64,000 nucleotides of DNA, taken from NCBI GenBank assembly GCA_900635495.1, contig LR134136.1, positions 2,108,001 to 2,172,000 on the forward strand, in the 5' to 3' direction. Below the pieces are notes generated by a model that was not told the DNA's origin, did no database searches, and worked only from the letters and a program-made list of their open reading frames with translations. The DNA is from Atlantibacter hermannii. Its GTDB lineage: Bacteria > Pseudomonadota > Gammaproteobacteria > Enterobacterales > Enterobacteriaceae. Both the position numbers and the translations under genes were made by a program. Shown here piece after piece: positions 47,780 through 57,395 of this stretch (the stretch's first letter is position 1; every line of letters starts with the position of its first letter).

Positions 47780-47814
47780 ATAGTAAAACACCCTGTATTA
47801 ACCGTAGCTAAACA
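47780..47814 (-). promoter_or_regulatory. PhoP box and -10 of slyB
   Basis: On the minus strand TGTTTA-GCTAC-GGTTAA (47798-47814) matches the PhoP direct repeat (T/G)GTTTA-N5-(T/G)GTTTA with one mismatch. A -10 hexamer TACTAT lies 12 nt downstream (47780-47785), the spacing seen at PhoP-activated promoters. Confidence 0.75.
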
Positions 47815-47949
47815 TCTTCATTGCTGTCGTCACTTCGTGATATTTAACGATTCTTTACACACGAATACGCGTTGCTCGCTATTATTCATGGCGAAAATAC
47901 AACGGGTGTGTTCCAGTGAACCCTTCAGGCGGGATGAAAAGGATTAAGT

Positions 47950-49074
47950 ATGAAATCGGGTCGATATATTGGTGTGATGTCAGGTACCAGCCTGGATGGC
48001 GTGGACGTTGTGCTGGCGGCAATAGATGAACATATGGTTGCCCAGCAGGCGAGCCTGACTTATCCCATCCCTCATGCGCTTAAGGAAGCCATTCTCGCCG
48101 TCTGCCAGGGGCAACAACTCACGCTCTCGCAACTTGGTCAGCTCGACACCCGCTTAGGCCGTCTGTTTGCTGAAGCGGTGCAGGCCTTAATGGACCAGGA
48201 AAATCTGCGTGCTGAAGAAATTGTGGCGGTGGGCAGCCACGGTCAAACCGTCTGGCACGAACCTCATGGCGATGCGCCTCATACATTGCAGATTGGTGAT
48301 AATAACCAAATCGTCGCCCACACTGGCGTTACCGTCGTTGGTGATTTCCGGCGTCGCGACATCGCACTGGGCGGGCAAGGGGCTCCCCTGGTTCCCGCTT
48401 TTCATCATGCCTTGTTGGGGCATCCAACCGAAAAACGGATCGTGTTGAATATTGGCGGTATTGCCAATATCTCGCTGTTGTTTCCGGATGTTCCCGTGAA
48501 AGGTTATGACACCGGCCCGGGAAATATGCTCATGGATGCCTGGATTTGGCGTCAGCGCGGTATGGCTTATGATAAAGATGCCGGATGGGCCAGCAGCGGT
48601 CGCGTGATCCTGCCGCTCTTACAACAAATGTTAAGCGATCCCTATTTTTCCGCCCCTGCGCCTAAAAGCACCGGACGAGAATATTTCAATTATGGCTGGC
48701 TTGAGCGCCAACTGACCAATTTCCCGGGTATACAACCGCAGGATGTCCAGGCCACTCTGGCAGAACTGACCGCCACAACGATTTCAGAACAGATTTTATT
48801 GTGCGGTGGCTGCGAACGCCTGTTGGTTTGTGGCGGAGGCGGGCGTAATCCGCTGCTCATGGCGCGCCTTGCCAGCCTGCTTCCAGGGATTGAGGTCACG
48901 ACGACAGACGAGGCCGGCATCAGCGGCGATGACATGGAAGCGCTGGCATTCGCCTGGCTTGCCTGGCGGACGCTGAATGGTTTGCCAGGCAATCTGCCTT
49001 CGGTAACCGGCGCTTCACAGCCGACGGTTTTGGGCGCAGTTTTTCCAGCGAACCCGCTTAACAATCAGAGTTAA
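47950..49074 (+). CDS. anmK: Anhydro-N-acetylmuramic acid kinase
   Basis: Phosphorylates and opens 1,6-anhydroMurNAc to MurNAc-6-P in peptidoglycan recycling. At 374 aa it is close to E. coli AnmK (369). ASKHA-fold motifs: GVMSGTSLDGVDVVLA at the N-terminus, HGQTVWHEP, NIGGIANISLL and the late CGGGGRNPLLM. It is divergent from slyB. Confidence 0.96.
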   Translation: MKSGRYIGVMSGTSLDGVDVVLAAIDEHMVAQQASLTYPIPHALKEAILAVCQGQQLTLSQLGQLDTRLGRLFAEAVQALMDQENLRAEEIVAVGSHGQTVWHEPHGDAPHTLQIGDNNQIVAHTGVTVVGDFRRRDIALGGQGAPLVPAFHHALLGHPTEKRIVLNIGGIANISLLFPDVPVKGYDTGPGNMLMDAWIWRQRGMAYDKDAGWASSGRVILPLLQQMLSDPYFSAPAPKSTGREYFNYGWLERQLTNFPGIQPQDVQATLAELTATTISEQILLCGGCERLLVCGGGGRNPLLMARLASLLPGIEVTTTDEAGISGDDMEALAFAWLAWRTLNGLPGNLPSVTGASQPTVLGAVFPANPLNNQS

Positions 49075-49163
49075 CTGAAGTTCCCCGACGGGCGTAAACG
49101 ATAGACTGCTTCTGCGTGGAGGGTATCACCCTCCAGGGAACAGGTTTGATTCAGGATACGCCC

Positions 49164-49487
49164 ATGAAAAAATTGCTTGTCGTTTTGATCCCCACTTTAC
49201 TCGCAGGTTGCTCCAGCTATAACAACTTCGTCGAAAGAATGCATACCGACACCCTGGAATATCAGTGTGACGAGAAACCGTTAACCGTGAATCTCAATAA
49301 TACTCGTCAGGAAGTCAGCTTTGTTTATGATGACAAACCCCTGACGCTTAAACAGGGGCTTTCTGCATCCGGTGCGCGCTATACCGACGGCATTTATGTG
49401 TTCTGGTCTAAAGGCGACAGCGCAACGGTTTACGATAAAGATCGCATCGTGTTGAATAATTGCCAGCTACAAAACCCGAAACGTTGA
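49164..49487 (+). CDS. mliC: Inhibitor of C-type lysozyme, lipoprotein MliC
   Basis: A 107 aa lipoprotein (E. coli YdhA 109). The start at 49164 gives the signal MKKLLVVLIPTLLAGC with the lipobox LLAGC. The MliC domain has the inhibitory Ser/Lys-type loops around ALSASGARYTDG-like (GLSASGARYTDGIY) and FWSKGDSATVYD, and Cys pairs YQC and NNC. It protects peptidoglycan from host lysozyme. Confidence 0.94.
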   Translation: MKKLLVVLIPTLLAGCSSYNNFVERMHTDTLEYQCDEKPLTVNLNNTRQEVSFVYDDKPLTLKQGLSASGARYTDGIYVFWSKGDSATVYDKDRIVLNNCQLQNPKR

Positions 49488-49545
49488 GATTTTATCGGGT
49501 GGGGAGCACAATAACGCCACCCGAAAAATGCCTCGAAGAATCAAC

Positions 49546-50202
49546 ATGTCTGACCACGATGCCCTGCAACAAATCGCGCATTTACGTCGCGAATACACGA
49601 AAGGCGGCTTACGCCGTCGCGATTTGCCGGAACAACCCCTTGTGTTGTTTGAGCGCTGGCTGGCGCAGGCGTGTGAAGCGCAACTGGCGGACCCGACCGC
49701 AATGGTGGTCGCGACGGTGGATGAGAATCACCAGCCCTGGCAGCGTATTGTTTTATTGAAACATTTCGATGAGCGGGGAATGGTGTTCTACACCAATCTC
49801 GGCAGCCGCAAAGCCCATCATATTGAACACAACCCCCGTATCAGCCTGCTGTTTCCCTGGCATATGCTTGAACGCCAGGTGATGGTGACAGGTAAAGCTG
49901 AACGTCTTTCCACACTGGAAGTCATGAAGTACTTCCACAGCCGCCCCCGTGATAGCCAGATCGGCGCCTGGGTGTCGAAACAATCCAGCCGTATTTCCGC
50001 GCGCGGTATTCTTGAAAGCAAATTCCTCGAACTGAAGCAGAAATTCCAGCAGGGCGAGATCCCGTTGCCCAGTTTCTGGGGCGGTTTTCGCGTGAGCCTT
50101 GAACAAATGGAATTCTGGCAGGGTGGGGAGCACCGCTTACACGACCGATTTTTATACCAGCGCGACGCGGATGCCTGGAAAATAGACAGGCTGGCGCCGT
50201 GA
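49546..50202 (+). CDS. pdxH: Pyridoxine/pyridoxamine 5'-phosphate oxidase
   Basis: FMN enzyme of 218 aa that makes pyridoxal 5'-phosphate. The start at 49546 (MSDHDALQQIAHLRREY) matches E. coli; the in-frame ATG at 49528 is six codons earlier. FMN/PNP contacts include RIVLLKHFDERG, YTNLGSRKAHHI and the C-terminal signature EFWQGGEHRLHDRF. In E. coli it is co-transcribed with tyrS and pdxY, as the order here suggests. Confidence 0.97.
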   Translation: MSDHDALQQIAHLRREYTKGGLRRRDLPEQPLVLFERWLAQACEAQLADPTAMVVATVDENHQPWQRIVLLKHFDERGMVFYTNLGSRKAHHIEHNPRISLLFPWHMLERQVMVTGKAERLSTLEVMKYFHSRPRDSQIGAWVSKQSSRISARGILESKFLELKQKFQQGEIPLPSFWGGFRVSLEQMEFWQGGEHRLHDRFLYQRDADAWKIDRLAP

Positions 50203-50331
50203 TCGGTGGTTTTCTTCGTTAAGCGCTGGCACTCATGTGGCGCGCGCTTTATTCTATGAATCCTTTTTTTCGCCAGTGGGCGAAGAGCCGTGTACCGGCA
50301 CAGGTGCAGTCGTAAATACATGGAGAAATTG

Positions 50332-51606
50332 ATGGCAAGCAGCAATTTGATCAAACAATTGCAAGAGCGGGGTCTTGTGGCCCAGGTGACGGATGAGGAA
50401 GCGTTAGCAGAGCGACTGGCGCAAGGGCCAATCGCACTCTATTGCGGCTTCGATCCGACCGCCGATAGCTTGCATTTGGGCCATCTGGTTCCTCTGCTGT
50501 GCCTGAAGCGTTTCCAGCAGGCAGGGCATAAGCCAGTTGCACTGGTGGGCGGCGCGACCGGTCTGATTGGCGACCCGAGCTTTAAGGCCGCCGAGCGTAA
50601 ACTGAATACAGAAGAAACCGTGCAGGAATGGGTGGATAAAATCCGCAAACAGGTTGCACCGTTCCTGGATTTCGATTGCGGTGAAAACTCCGCCATCGCC
50701 GCGAATAACTATGACTGGTTCGGCAATATGAATGTGCTGACCTTCCTGCGCGATATCGGCAAACACTTCTCTGTTAACCAGATGATTAATAAAGAAGCCG
50801 TTAAGCAGCGCCTGAACCGCGACGATGTGGGCATCTCCTTTACCGAGTTTTCGTATAACCTGCTGCAGGGCTATGATTTTGCCTGCCTTAACGAATTACA
50901 CGGCGTGGCGCTGCAGATTGGCGGTTCCGACCAGTGGGGCAACATCACATCCGGTATCGATTTGACTCGTCGTCTGCATCAAAACCAGGTGTTTGGCCTG
51001 ACGGTCCCGCTGATCACTAAAGCCGACGGTACCAAATTTGGTAAAACCGAAGGCGGCGCAGTCTGGCTGGATCCGAAGAAAACCAGTCCGTACAAGTTCT
51101 ATCAGTTCTGGATCAACACCGCAGACGCCGATGTGTATCGCTTCCTGAAGTTCTTCACCTTCATGGATCTTGAAGCCATCAACGCGCTGGAAGAAGAAGA
51201 CAAAAACAGCGGTAAAGCCCCGCGTGCCCAGTATGTGCTGGCGGATGAAGTGACCCGTCTGGTGCATGGCGAAGAGGGCCTGGTGGCGGCGAAACGCATC
51301 ACCGAAAGCCTGTTCAATGGCAATCTTGAATCCCTCAGCGAAGCAGATTTCGAGCAGCTGGCGCAGGACGGCGTGCCAATGATCGAACTGGCTGCAGGTG
51401 CCGATCTTCAGCAGGCGCTGGTAGATTCTGAGCTGCAACCGTCCCGTGGTCAGGCGCGCAAAACCATTGCGTCTAACGCGGTCACGGTCAACGGTGAAAA
51501 ACAGTCCGATCCGGAATACACCTTCAGCGACGCCGACAAGCTGTTTGGCCGCTACACGTTGTTACGTCGCGGTAAAAAGAATTACTGTCTGATTTGCTGG
51601 AAATAA
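50332..51606 (+). CDS. tyrS: Tyrosine-tRNA ligase
   Basis: Class Ic aminoacyl-tRNA synthetase of 424 aa, the same as E. coli. The start at 50332 is MASSNLIKQLQERG. The HIGH motif appears as HLGH (DSLHLGHLVPL) and KMSKS as KFGKT. An S4 RNA-binding domain is at the C-terminus (SRGQARKTIASNAVTVNG). This is one of the few surely essential genes in the window and it is free of indels. Confidence 0.98.
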   Translation: MASSNLIKQLQERGLVAQVTDEEALAERLAQGPIALYCGFDPTADSLHLGHLVPLLCLKRFQQAGHKPVALVGGATGLIGDPSFKAAERKLNTEETVQEWVDKIRKQVAPFLDFDCGENSAIAANNYDWFGNMNVLTFLRDIGKHFSVNQMINKEAVKQRLNRDDVGISFTEFSYNLLQGYDFACLNELHGVALQIGGSDQWGNITSGIDLTRRLHQNQVFGLTVPLITKADGTKFGKTEGGAVWLDPKKTSPYKFYQFWINTADADVYRFLKFFTFMDLEAINALEEEDKNSGKAPRAQYVLADEVTRLVHGEEGLVAAKRITESLFNGNLESLSEADFEQLAQDGVPMIELAAGADLQQALVDSELQPSRGQARKTIASNAVTVNGEKQSDPEYTFSDADKLFGRYTLLRRGKKNYCLICWK

Positions 51607-51618
51607 TCACTGGCTTTA

Positions 51619-51647
51619 AGGGCGTGGGAAACCACGCCCTTTTATTT
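51619..51647 (+). terminator. tyrS terminator
   Basis: AGGGCGTGG/CCACGCCCT stem followed by TTTTATTTT; partial read-through into pdxY is expected by analogy with E. coli. Confidence 0.75.
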
Positions 51648-51700
51648 TATTTCAATGATGGCGTTTGTTGGTTCTGGAAAAGTAGTTGTTGGAAATGTAG

Positions 51701-52561
51701 ATGAAAAACATCCTCGCGATTCAATCCCATGTAGTGTTCGGCCACGCCGGCAACAGCGCCGCAGAATTCCCTATGCGTCGGCTTGGCGCGAACGTGTGGC
51801 CGCTCAATACCGTACAGTTTTCAAATCACACTCAGTATGGTCAATGGACCGGCTGCGTGATGCCCGCAAATCACCTGACGGACATTGTTCAGGGCATTGC
51901 TGACATCGGTCAGCTTCAGCGCTGCGACGCTGTACTCAGCGGCTATTTAGGTTCAGCCGAACAGGGCGAACAAATTCTTGAAATCGTTCGGCAGGTCAAA
52001 GCGGCTAATCCGGCAGCGAAATATTTCTGCGATCCGGTCATGGGCCACCCGGAAAAGGGCTGTATCGTTGCGCCCGGCGTGGCGGAGTTTCATACCCGCT
52101 ACGCGATGCCCGCCAGCGATATCATTGCGCCGAATCTGATTGAGCTGGAAATCCTCACCGGACATGCGGTGAACTCCGTCGACGAAGCCGTCAGCGCAGC
52201 GCGTGAACTGATTGCCGCGGGGCCGCAAATCGTGTTGATTAAACACCTTGCACGCGCGGGCTACCGGCTGGACAGGTTTGAAATGCTGCTGGTCACTGCG
52301 ACGCAGGCGCTGCATATCAGCCGCCCGCTGGTGGATTTTGGCGCACGTCAGCCCGTGGGCGTAGGCGATGTCACCAGTGGTTTGCTGTTGGTAAAACTTT
52401 TACAGGGTGCCACGCTCAGTGAAGCGCTGGAACATGTGACGGCTGCGGTTTACGGCGTCATGACCGTAACCCGTGAAATGAAAGAGTATGAATTGCAGGT
52501 TGTTGCCGCACAGGATCTGATTGCTAAACCTGACCAGCATTTTACTGCCAGCGTCTTATAA
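51701..52561 (+). CDS. pdxY: Pyridoxal kinase 2 (PdxY)
   Basis: A 286 aa ribokinase-fold enzyme in B6 salvage. The N-terminus MKNILAIQSHVVFGHAGNSAAEFPM (in part) and the catalytic motif VGVGDVTSGLLL with the base Asp near residue 224 are present. It starts 95 bp after tyrS. Confidence 0.96.
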   Translation: MKNILAIQSHVVFGHAGNSAAEFPMRRLGANVWPLNTVQFSNHTQYGQWTGCVMPANHLTDIVQGIADIGQLQRCDAVLSGYLGSAEQGEQILEIVRQVKAANPAAKYFCDPVMGHPEKGCIVAPGVAEFHTRYAMPASDIIAPNLIELEILTGHAVNSVDEAVSAARELIAAGPQIVLIKHLARAGYRLDRFEMLLVTATQALHISRPLVDFGARQPVGVGDVTSGLLLVKLLQGATLSEALEHVTAAVYGVMTVTREMKEYELQVVAAQDLIAKPDQHFTASVL

Positions 52562-52572
52562 CCCGCCAAAAT

Positions 52573-52594
52573 GATGCCTCCCCGGGGAGGCATC
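52573..52594. terminator. Convergent terminator between pdxY and gstA
   Basis: A perfect palindrome GATGCCTCCCC/GGGGAGGCATC, between convergent genes. Confidence 0.6.
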
Positions 52595-52607
52595 TCTGTA
52601 ATAAACC

Positions 52608-53215
52608 TTATTCAATGCCTTCAGCAGCCCAGCGCGGCTGCGACTGCCGGACGCACTTTCATACGCTCCATATAGTCGGCGATATGCGTAAAGCGGTTCA
52701 TATCCAGCTTAACAGCATATGCCCAACGCAACACGGTGAAGAGGTACGCATCGGCCACGGTAAAACGCAGGCCCAACAGCCACTGCTTCTCGGTCAGTTC
52801 ATCTTCGATATACTGGAATTTCTTCTCCAGCGCCGCCCGTGCGATGGGTTTGAACTCGTCCGGGGTGTCCGGGCGAAACAGTGGCGTAAAACCTTTATGC
52901 AGTTCGGTCGCAATATAGTTCAGCCACTCCAGGGTGTGATAACGCGTCATGCTGCCTGACGGGGCCAGCAACTGGCGGTCCGGGACCTTATCCGCGATAA
53001 ACTGCACGATGGCGACGCCTTCCGTTAGCAACGAGCCGTCTTCAAGCTGTAGCGCGGGAACCTGGCCCTTCGGATTGATTTCCAGATAGTCTGCGCCGTG
53101 TTCCGTTTTTCTTGGTGGCGAGGTCGACTTTCTCCATCGTGAAATCCATACCCGCTTCACGTAACGCAATATGAGGGGAGAGAGAGCACGCGCCGGGTTT
53201 ATAAAACAGTTTCAT
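52608..53215 (-). pseudogene. gstA: Glutathione S-transferase GstA (two frameshifts)
   Basis: A beta-class GST. The start at 53215 (MKLFYKPGACSLSPHIALREAG) carries the conserved Cys10. The frame is lost in a five-A run (plus-strand T run 53106-53110), where DLATKKTEHGADYLEINPKG is expected. A second extra base in the CCC at 52628-52630 replaces the family ending AAEGIE with a premature GC-stop at 52621. Correcting both gives exactly 201 aa, as in E. coli. The NPKGQVPAL and LLTEGVAIVQF glutathione-site motifs are intact. Confidence 0.9.
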
Positions 53216-53315
53216 GGACATTTCCTTAACGCATTTGGGTTTAAGACGTAGTGATACTACACAGTAACGCATGAGGATTCAGTCGTTTTGAAGAAAATAG
53301 TGTGAGGGATAATGT

Positions 53316-53347
53316 CAAAAAAAAGCTGCGCCAGGCGCAGCTTTTTT
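53316..53347 (-). terminator. dtpA terminator
   Basis: AAGCTGCGCC/GGCGCAGCTT stem with flanking A and T runs just after the dtpA stop. Confidence 0.9.
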
Positions 53348-53362
53348 AATTGAGAAGAGAGA

Positions 53363-54869
53363 TTACGCGGTAGCGGTATCTGTCTCTTTCAGTGTTTTAA
53401 TATCGTCCTGCGTCATGCGGTTCAGTTTCGGCGCAGTCAGGATCATGATCGCGGCGATAACGGCGGTAGCAATACCGATTTGCATAAACACATTGCCGTA
53501 AACTTCCAGCGACTGTAACGGATCGGTCACGTTTTCCGGAACCGCCATCAGGTTGGCGACGTAGCCGCCAATCAGGTTAGCGCCTGCGGTGGTCAGGAAC
53601 CAGCTACCCATGATGAAGCCCATCAGACGCTGCGGAACCAGCTGTGCAACCATCGCCAGGCCCAGACCGGAAATCATCAGCTCGCCGAAGCTTTGTAGCG
53701 CATAGCTGGCGATCAGCCAGTCAACAGCAACGATACCCGCGTCGTTAGCGAATTTAATGCCCAGCGGCAGGATCAGGAACGCGCCGGAGCACATCACCAT
53801 ACCGATAGCAAATTTATGCGGCATCGGCAGACGGTCGCCCATCTTGTTATAAATCGCGGCCAGAATCGGGCTACCCACCATGATCCAGAACGGGTTCAGC
53901 GCCTGATATTGTTCCGGTTCGAAGGAAATGCCGAGGATGGCGTGTTCAACGTTACGGATTGCGAAGAAGTTCAACGACGTCGGCATCTGGCTGTACAGGA
54001 CAAAGAACACAACCGCTTCGAGCATCAGAATAAACGCCACGATCATCTTACGACGCGCCGCGCCCTGCATGCTGAACGCTTCTTTTGCGAAGATGAAGAT
54101 AATACCCAGTGCGATAAAGCCCAGCGCCATGCGCGCAATGCCCTGGTTGTGCAGCAGCCAGGTTGCAAGGGTAACCAACACCACAACGCCTGCAATTGTC
54201 GCCAGCAGTTTACCGAAGTGCATCGGTTCAAAGTCCGGCTGAGAGCCGTAGTCTTTAACCCAGGTGCGGCAGAACAGGAAGTTCACCACGGTAATCAGCA
54301 TACCCACCACGCTTAAGGCGAACGCTACGCTCCAGCCATAATGCGCAGCAAGCCACGGTGTCGCGAGCATAGAGAAGAACGAACCGATATTGATCGCCAT
54401 GTAATACATGGTGAAAGCGCCATCAAGACGCGGGTCGTCTTTGGCATAGCAGGTAGACAGCAGGGAAGACGGGGTTCGCTTTAAAGAGACCATTACCTAC
54501 GGCGATGGTCGCCATGCCGATGTAAACCATCGTCGCATCATGACCAGACCACGCAACCAGCGCGTAACCAATCGCGAGCACAATGGCACCCAACAGAATA
54601 ACGCGTTTCGTCCCCAGGACTTTATCGCCCAGCCAACCGCCGATAGACACAAGGCCATACACCAGCGCGCTGAAAGAGGAGAATAAGGTAATAGAATCCG
54701 CTTCGGACATACCCAGCTGTTTGACCAGGTAGACGGCCATGATCCCTTGCAGGCCGTAAAAACCAAAACGCTCCCATAATTCTATGGAAAAGATCAGATA
54801 GAACGATTTCGGTTGTTTGAAAGCGTTAATACTTACGCTTTCGGCTGGTTTCTTGTTTGCAGTCGACAC
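53363..54869 (-). pseudogene. dtpA: Di-/tripeptide:H+ symporter DtpA (single frameshift)
   Basis: A POT/PTR-family permease with 14 predicted segments. The start at 54869 leads to the ExxERFxYY-type motif ELWERFGFYGLQGIMAVYL (part). The first frame ends at 54423 with NPVFPAVYLLCQRRPAS. The family sequence NPSSLLSTCYAKDDPRLDGAF follows once one G is removed from the GGGG at 54471-54474, continuing to 53363. The corrected length is 501 aa (E. coli 500). Confidence 0.93.
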
Positions 54870-55441
54870 ATATACCTCTTTTTTTACATCCCGTATTAAC
54901 GGGAAAAAGTCTCAGCGTGATGCCCTGTCGGCAGTCGCTTTGTAGTTATAAGGAGGGAAAACGGCAGGTAATGTTCCCTATCCTTGACCCACAGGCAAGG
55001 CCTTTGTAATACTCTGTTACATATCTTGTTGGCAGAACAATCATCGTGTCCCGGAAATGGCATCCAGAGTTAAATTTCAGTACGGCAAAATTAACAGTTG
55101 AATTATCTGGTCGGGACCATGCTAAACCCGCTTGTGGTGATATATTCTGCTTTTTTGTTAAAATCCCAGTGATATAGTCCAAGTCTTAAACTGTGGCTGG
55201 TCGAATGTGTTGGCAGCGAAGAATGAGGTGTAACAATAATTTTAAATAATTCTCGATGTAGCTACAGATTTTTAACAACATATTTTCGATGTGACGAAAG
55301 TCACATTTTAATAGAAATTTCTAGTCGAAAAAGAACGATTGACCGGAGCCAGCGATTAGCTTCAGTGAATTATCATTATGAGAAAGCAAAACCGGAGGCG
55401 ATTGTTTGGGAGGTGCCCATCAAACGTGACGGTCAGAAACG
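54870..55441. other. dtpA-nth intergenic region
   Basis: A 572 bp AT-rich region. It must contain the dtpA promoter. A CCCGTTAATACGGG hairpin lies about 17-30 bp upstream of the dtpA start in the leader. A 78-codon minus-strand ORF (54946-55182) is not convincing. No RNA is recognised. Confidence 0.5.
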
Positions 55442-56077
55442 TCAGACTTCAACTTTATCTTTGAATTCACACAGATCTTCAATAATACAGGAGCCGCAGC
55501 GCGGTTTACGTGCGATGCAGGTATAACGACCATGCAATATAAACCAGTGATGGCAATCAACCTTAAATTCCGCCGGTACGACTTTTAATAATTTCTCTTC
55601 AACCTGCTCAACATTTTTACCAGGTGCGAACTGGGTGCGGTTGCACACCCGAAAGATATGGGTATCGACAGCAATCGTCGGCCAGCCAAACGCGGTATTC
55701 AACACCACATTAGCCGTTTTACGCCCTACGCCAGGCAGTGCTTCCAGCGCTTCGCGATTTTCCGGCACCTGTCCCTGATGTTTTTCGATCAAAAGACGGC
55801 AGGTTTTAATCACGTTTTCCGCTTTGCTGTTAAACAGGCCGATGGTTTTGATGTACTCCTTAACACCGTCAACGCCGAGCGCCAGCATGGCCTGAGGCGT
55901 ATTGGCGACAGGGTAGAGACGGGCGGTCGCTTTATTTACGCTCACGTCAGTCGCCTGGGCGGAGAGTAAGACCGCGATTAATAACTCGAAAGGCGAATTA
56001 AAATTGAGTTCCGTGGTGGGATGCGGATTGTGTTCCCGCAACCGGGTAAGTATTTCCAGACGTTTCGCTTTGTTCAT
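55442..56077 (-). CDS. nth: Endonuclease III
   Basis: A bifunctional DNA glycosylase/AP lyase for oxidised pyrimidines, 211 aa. The helix-hairpin-helix LPGVGRKTANVVLN contains the catalytic Lys120, Asp138 is in VDTHIFRV, and the [4Fe-4S] loop is C-X6-C-X2-C-X5-C (CIARKPRCGSCIIEDLC). It is last in the rsx operon and overlaps rsxE by 4 bp. Confidence 0.98.
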   Translation of the reverse strand: MNKAKRLEILTRLREHNPHPTTELNFNSPFELLIAVLLSAQATDVSVNKATARLYPVANTPQAMLALGVDGVKEYIKTIGLFNSKAENVIKTCRLLIEKHQGQVPENREALEALPGVGRKTANVVLNTAFGWPTIAVDTHIFRVCNRTQFAPGKNVEQVEEKLLKVVPAEFKVDCHHWFILHGRYTCIARKPRCGSCIIEDLCEFKDKVEV

Positions 56078-56763
56078 GACGCCTTCTCAGGTTCTCCTTC
56101 AACCACAGCCGGTTGCGCTGCTCGCCGGGTTTTCATCTTTTCGTCAATCAGATACTTCACCGCCAGCATCAACCCCAGCCCGATAAAGGCGCCTGGTGGC
56201 AGCATCGCCAGTAAAAACGGCGTGTCGGTGTGGAAAATTTCAATGCGCAGCACGCTGGCCCAGCTTCCTAACAGCGCATCTGCGCCATCAAACAGCGTAC
56301 CGTTGCCGATGATTTCCCTGATCGAGCCCAGAACAAACATTGCGCTGGTCGCGCCTAGCCCAATGGCAAAGCCATCAAGGGCTGATATTGCCACGCTATT
56401 GCGTGCCGCGAACGCTTCCGCCCGGCCGATGACGATGCAGTTTGTCACGATAAGCGGAATAAAAATCCCCAGAGACTGATACAGCCCGAACGCATAGGCA
56501 TTGATCAGCATTTGCACCGCGCTGACAACCGACGCGATGATCATCACGTAAATCGGGATGCGAACTTCCGCAGGCATCCAGCGACGCAGCGCGGAAACTG
56601 CGGTGTTGGTGAGCGTCAGCACCAGCGTGGTCGCGAGACCCAGCCCTAACGCATTCGTCGCGGTTGAGGTGACCGCCAGCAGCGGGCACAACCCCAGTAA
56701 TTGCACCAGCGCAGAGTTGTTTTTCCACAAACCCTGCACCATAACCTCTTTAACCTGGCTCAT
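56074..56763 (-). CDS. rsxE: Electron transport complex subunit RsxE
   Basis: A six-segment inner-membrane subunit of 229 aa of the Rnf-like Rsx complex, which reduces the SoxR [2Fe-2S] cluster. It is related to RnfE/NqrD. The LGLCPLLAVTSTATNALG near the N-terminus holds the cysteine thought to bind a membrane Fe centre with RsxA. Confidence 0.95.
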   Translation of the reverse strand: MSQVKEVMVQGLWKNNSALVQLLGLCPLLAVTSTATNALGLGLATTLVLTLTNTAVSALRRWMPAEVRIPIYVMIIASVVSAVQMLINAYAFGLYQSLGIFIPLIVTNCIVIGRAEAFAARNSVAISALDGFAIGLGATSAMFVLGSIREIIGNGTLFDGADALLGSWASVLRIEIFHTDTPFLLAMLPPGAFIGLGLMLAVKYLIDEKMKTRRAAQPAVVEGEPEKAS

Positions 56764-57386
56764 TACGGCTCTCCACAGGCTGGTAAACCCGACAGTTTCG
56801 CGGGCAGTGTTTCAGCAAACAGGCCCGCGCGCTTAACCGCATTCACGACCGCCCGTGGCGTGATGGTCGCGCCGGTGAACTGGTCGAACTGGCCGCCATC
56901 TTTTTTCACCGCGAAGCGGGTATCATCCGAGCCCTGAATATGGGTATTGCTCAGAGAGGTGATCCAGTCGCTGATACGCAGGTCGATTTTATCGCCCAGG
57001 CCAGGGGTTTCATGATGTTCCGTCACCCGCGTTCCCCAGATGTTGCCCTGGAAATCGCTGCCGACCAGCAGCTGGATTGCGCCGGAATAACCATCCGGCG
57101 CAGTGGCTTCCATCACTACGCCAACGGGGTTATCGCCCTTGCGCGCCACATAGACACGGTGTTCCCCTTTACCCAGCGACGCGTCGTTCACCCAATAGCA
57201 GCTCTGTTGCAAATCGTTGTCATATTTGTCCAGGGGGAAGACCTGGTCAAACAACGTTTGTTGAACCACCGCCGCCTGATGGGCGATGGTATTTTTCGTC
57301 AGCTCATTGATTGCGGCGGTCAGCCCGGTAGAAAACGCGGCGAACAGCGCCAGCGTCACGCCATGTTTGCGCATGGTTTTCAGCAT
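56763..57386 (-). CDS. rsxG: Electron transport complex subunit RsxG
   Basis: A 207 aa membrane-anchored periplasmic flavoprotein. After one N-terminal segment the FMN-binding domain has TAPDGYSGAIQLLVG and the covalent FMN-attachment motif FTGATITPRAV (Thr). It shares one base with rsxE and lies 9 bp after rsxD. Confidence 0.96.
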   Translation of the reverse strand: MLKTMRKHGVTLALFAAFSTGLTAAINELTKNTIAHQAAVVQQTLFDQVFPLDKYDNDLQQSCYWVNDASLGKGEHRVYVARKGDNPVGVVMEATAPDGYSGAIQLLVGSDFQGNIWGTRVTEHHETPGLGDKIDLRISDWITSLSNTHIQGSDDTRFAVKKDGGQFDQFTGATITPRAVVNAVKRAGLFAETLPAKLSGLPACGEP

Positions 57387-57395
57387 AAGCGCTCC

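Noticed and set aside
54946..55182. A 78-codon ORF between dtpA and nth
   Set aside because: It reads through the likely dtpA promoter region and has no family resemblance.
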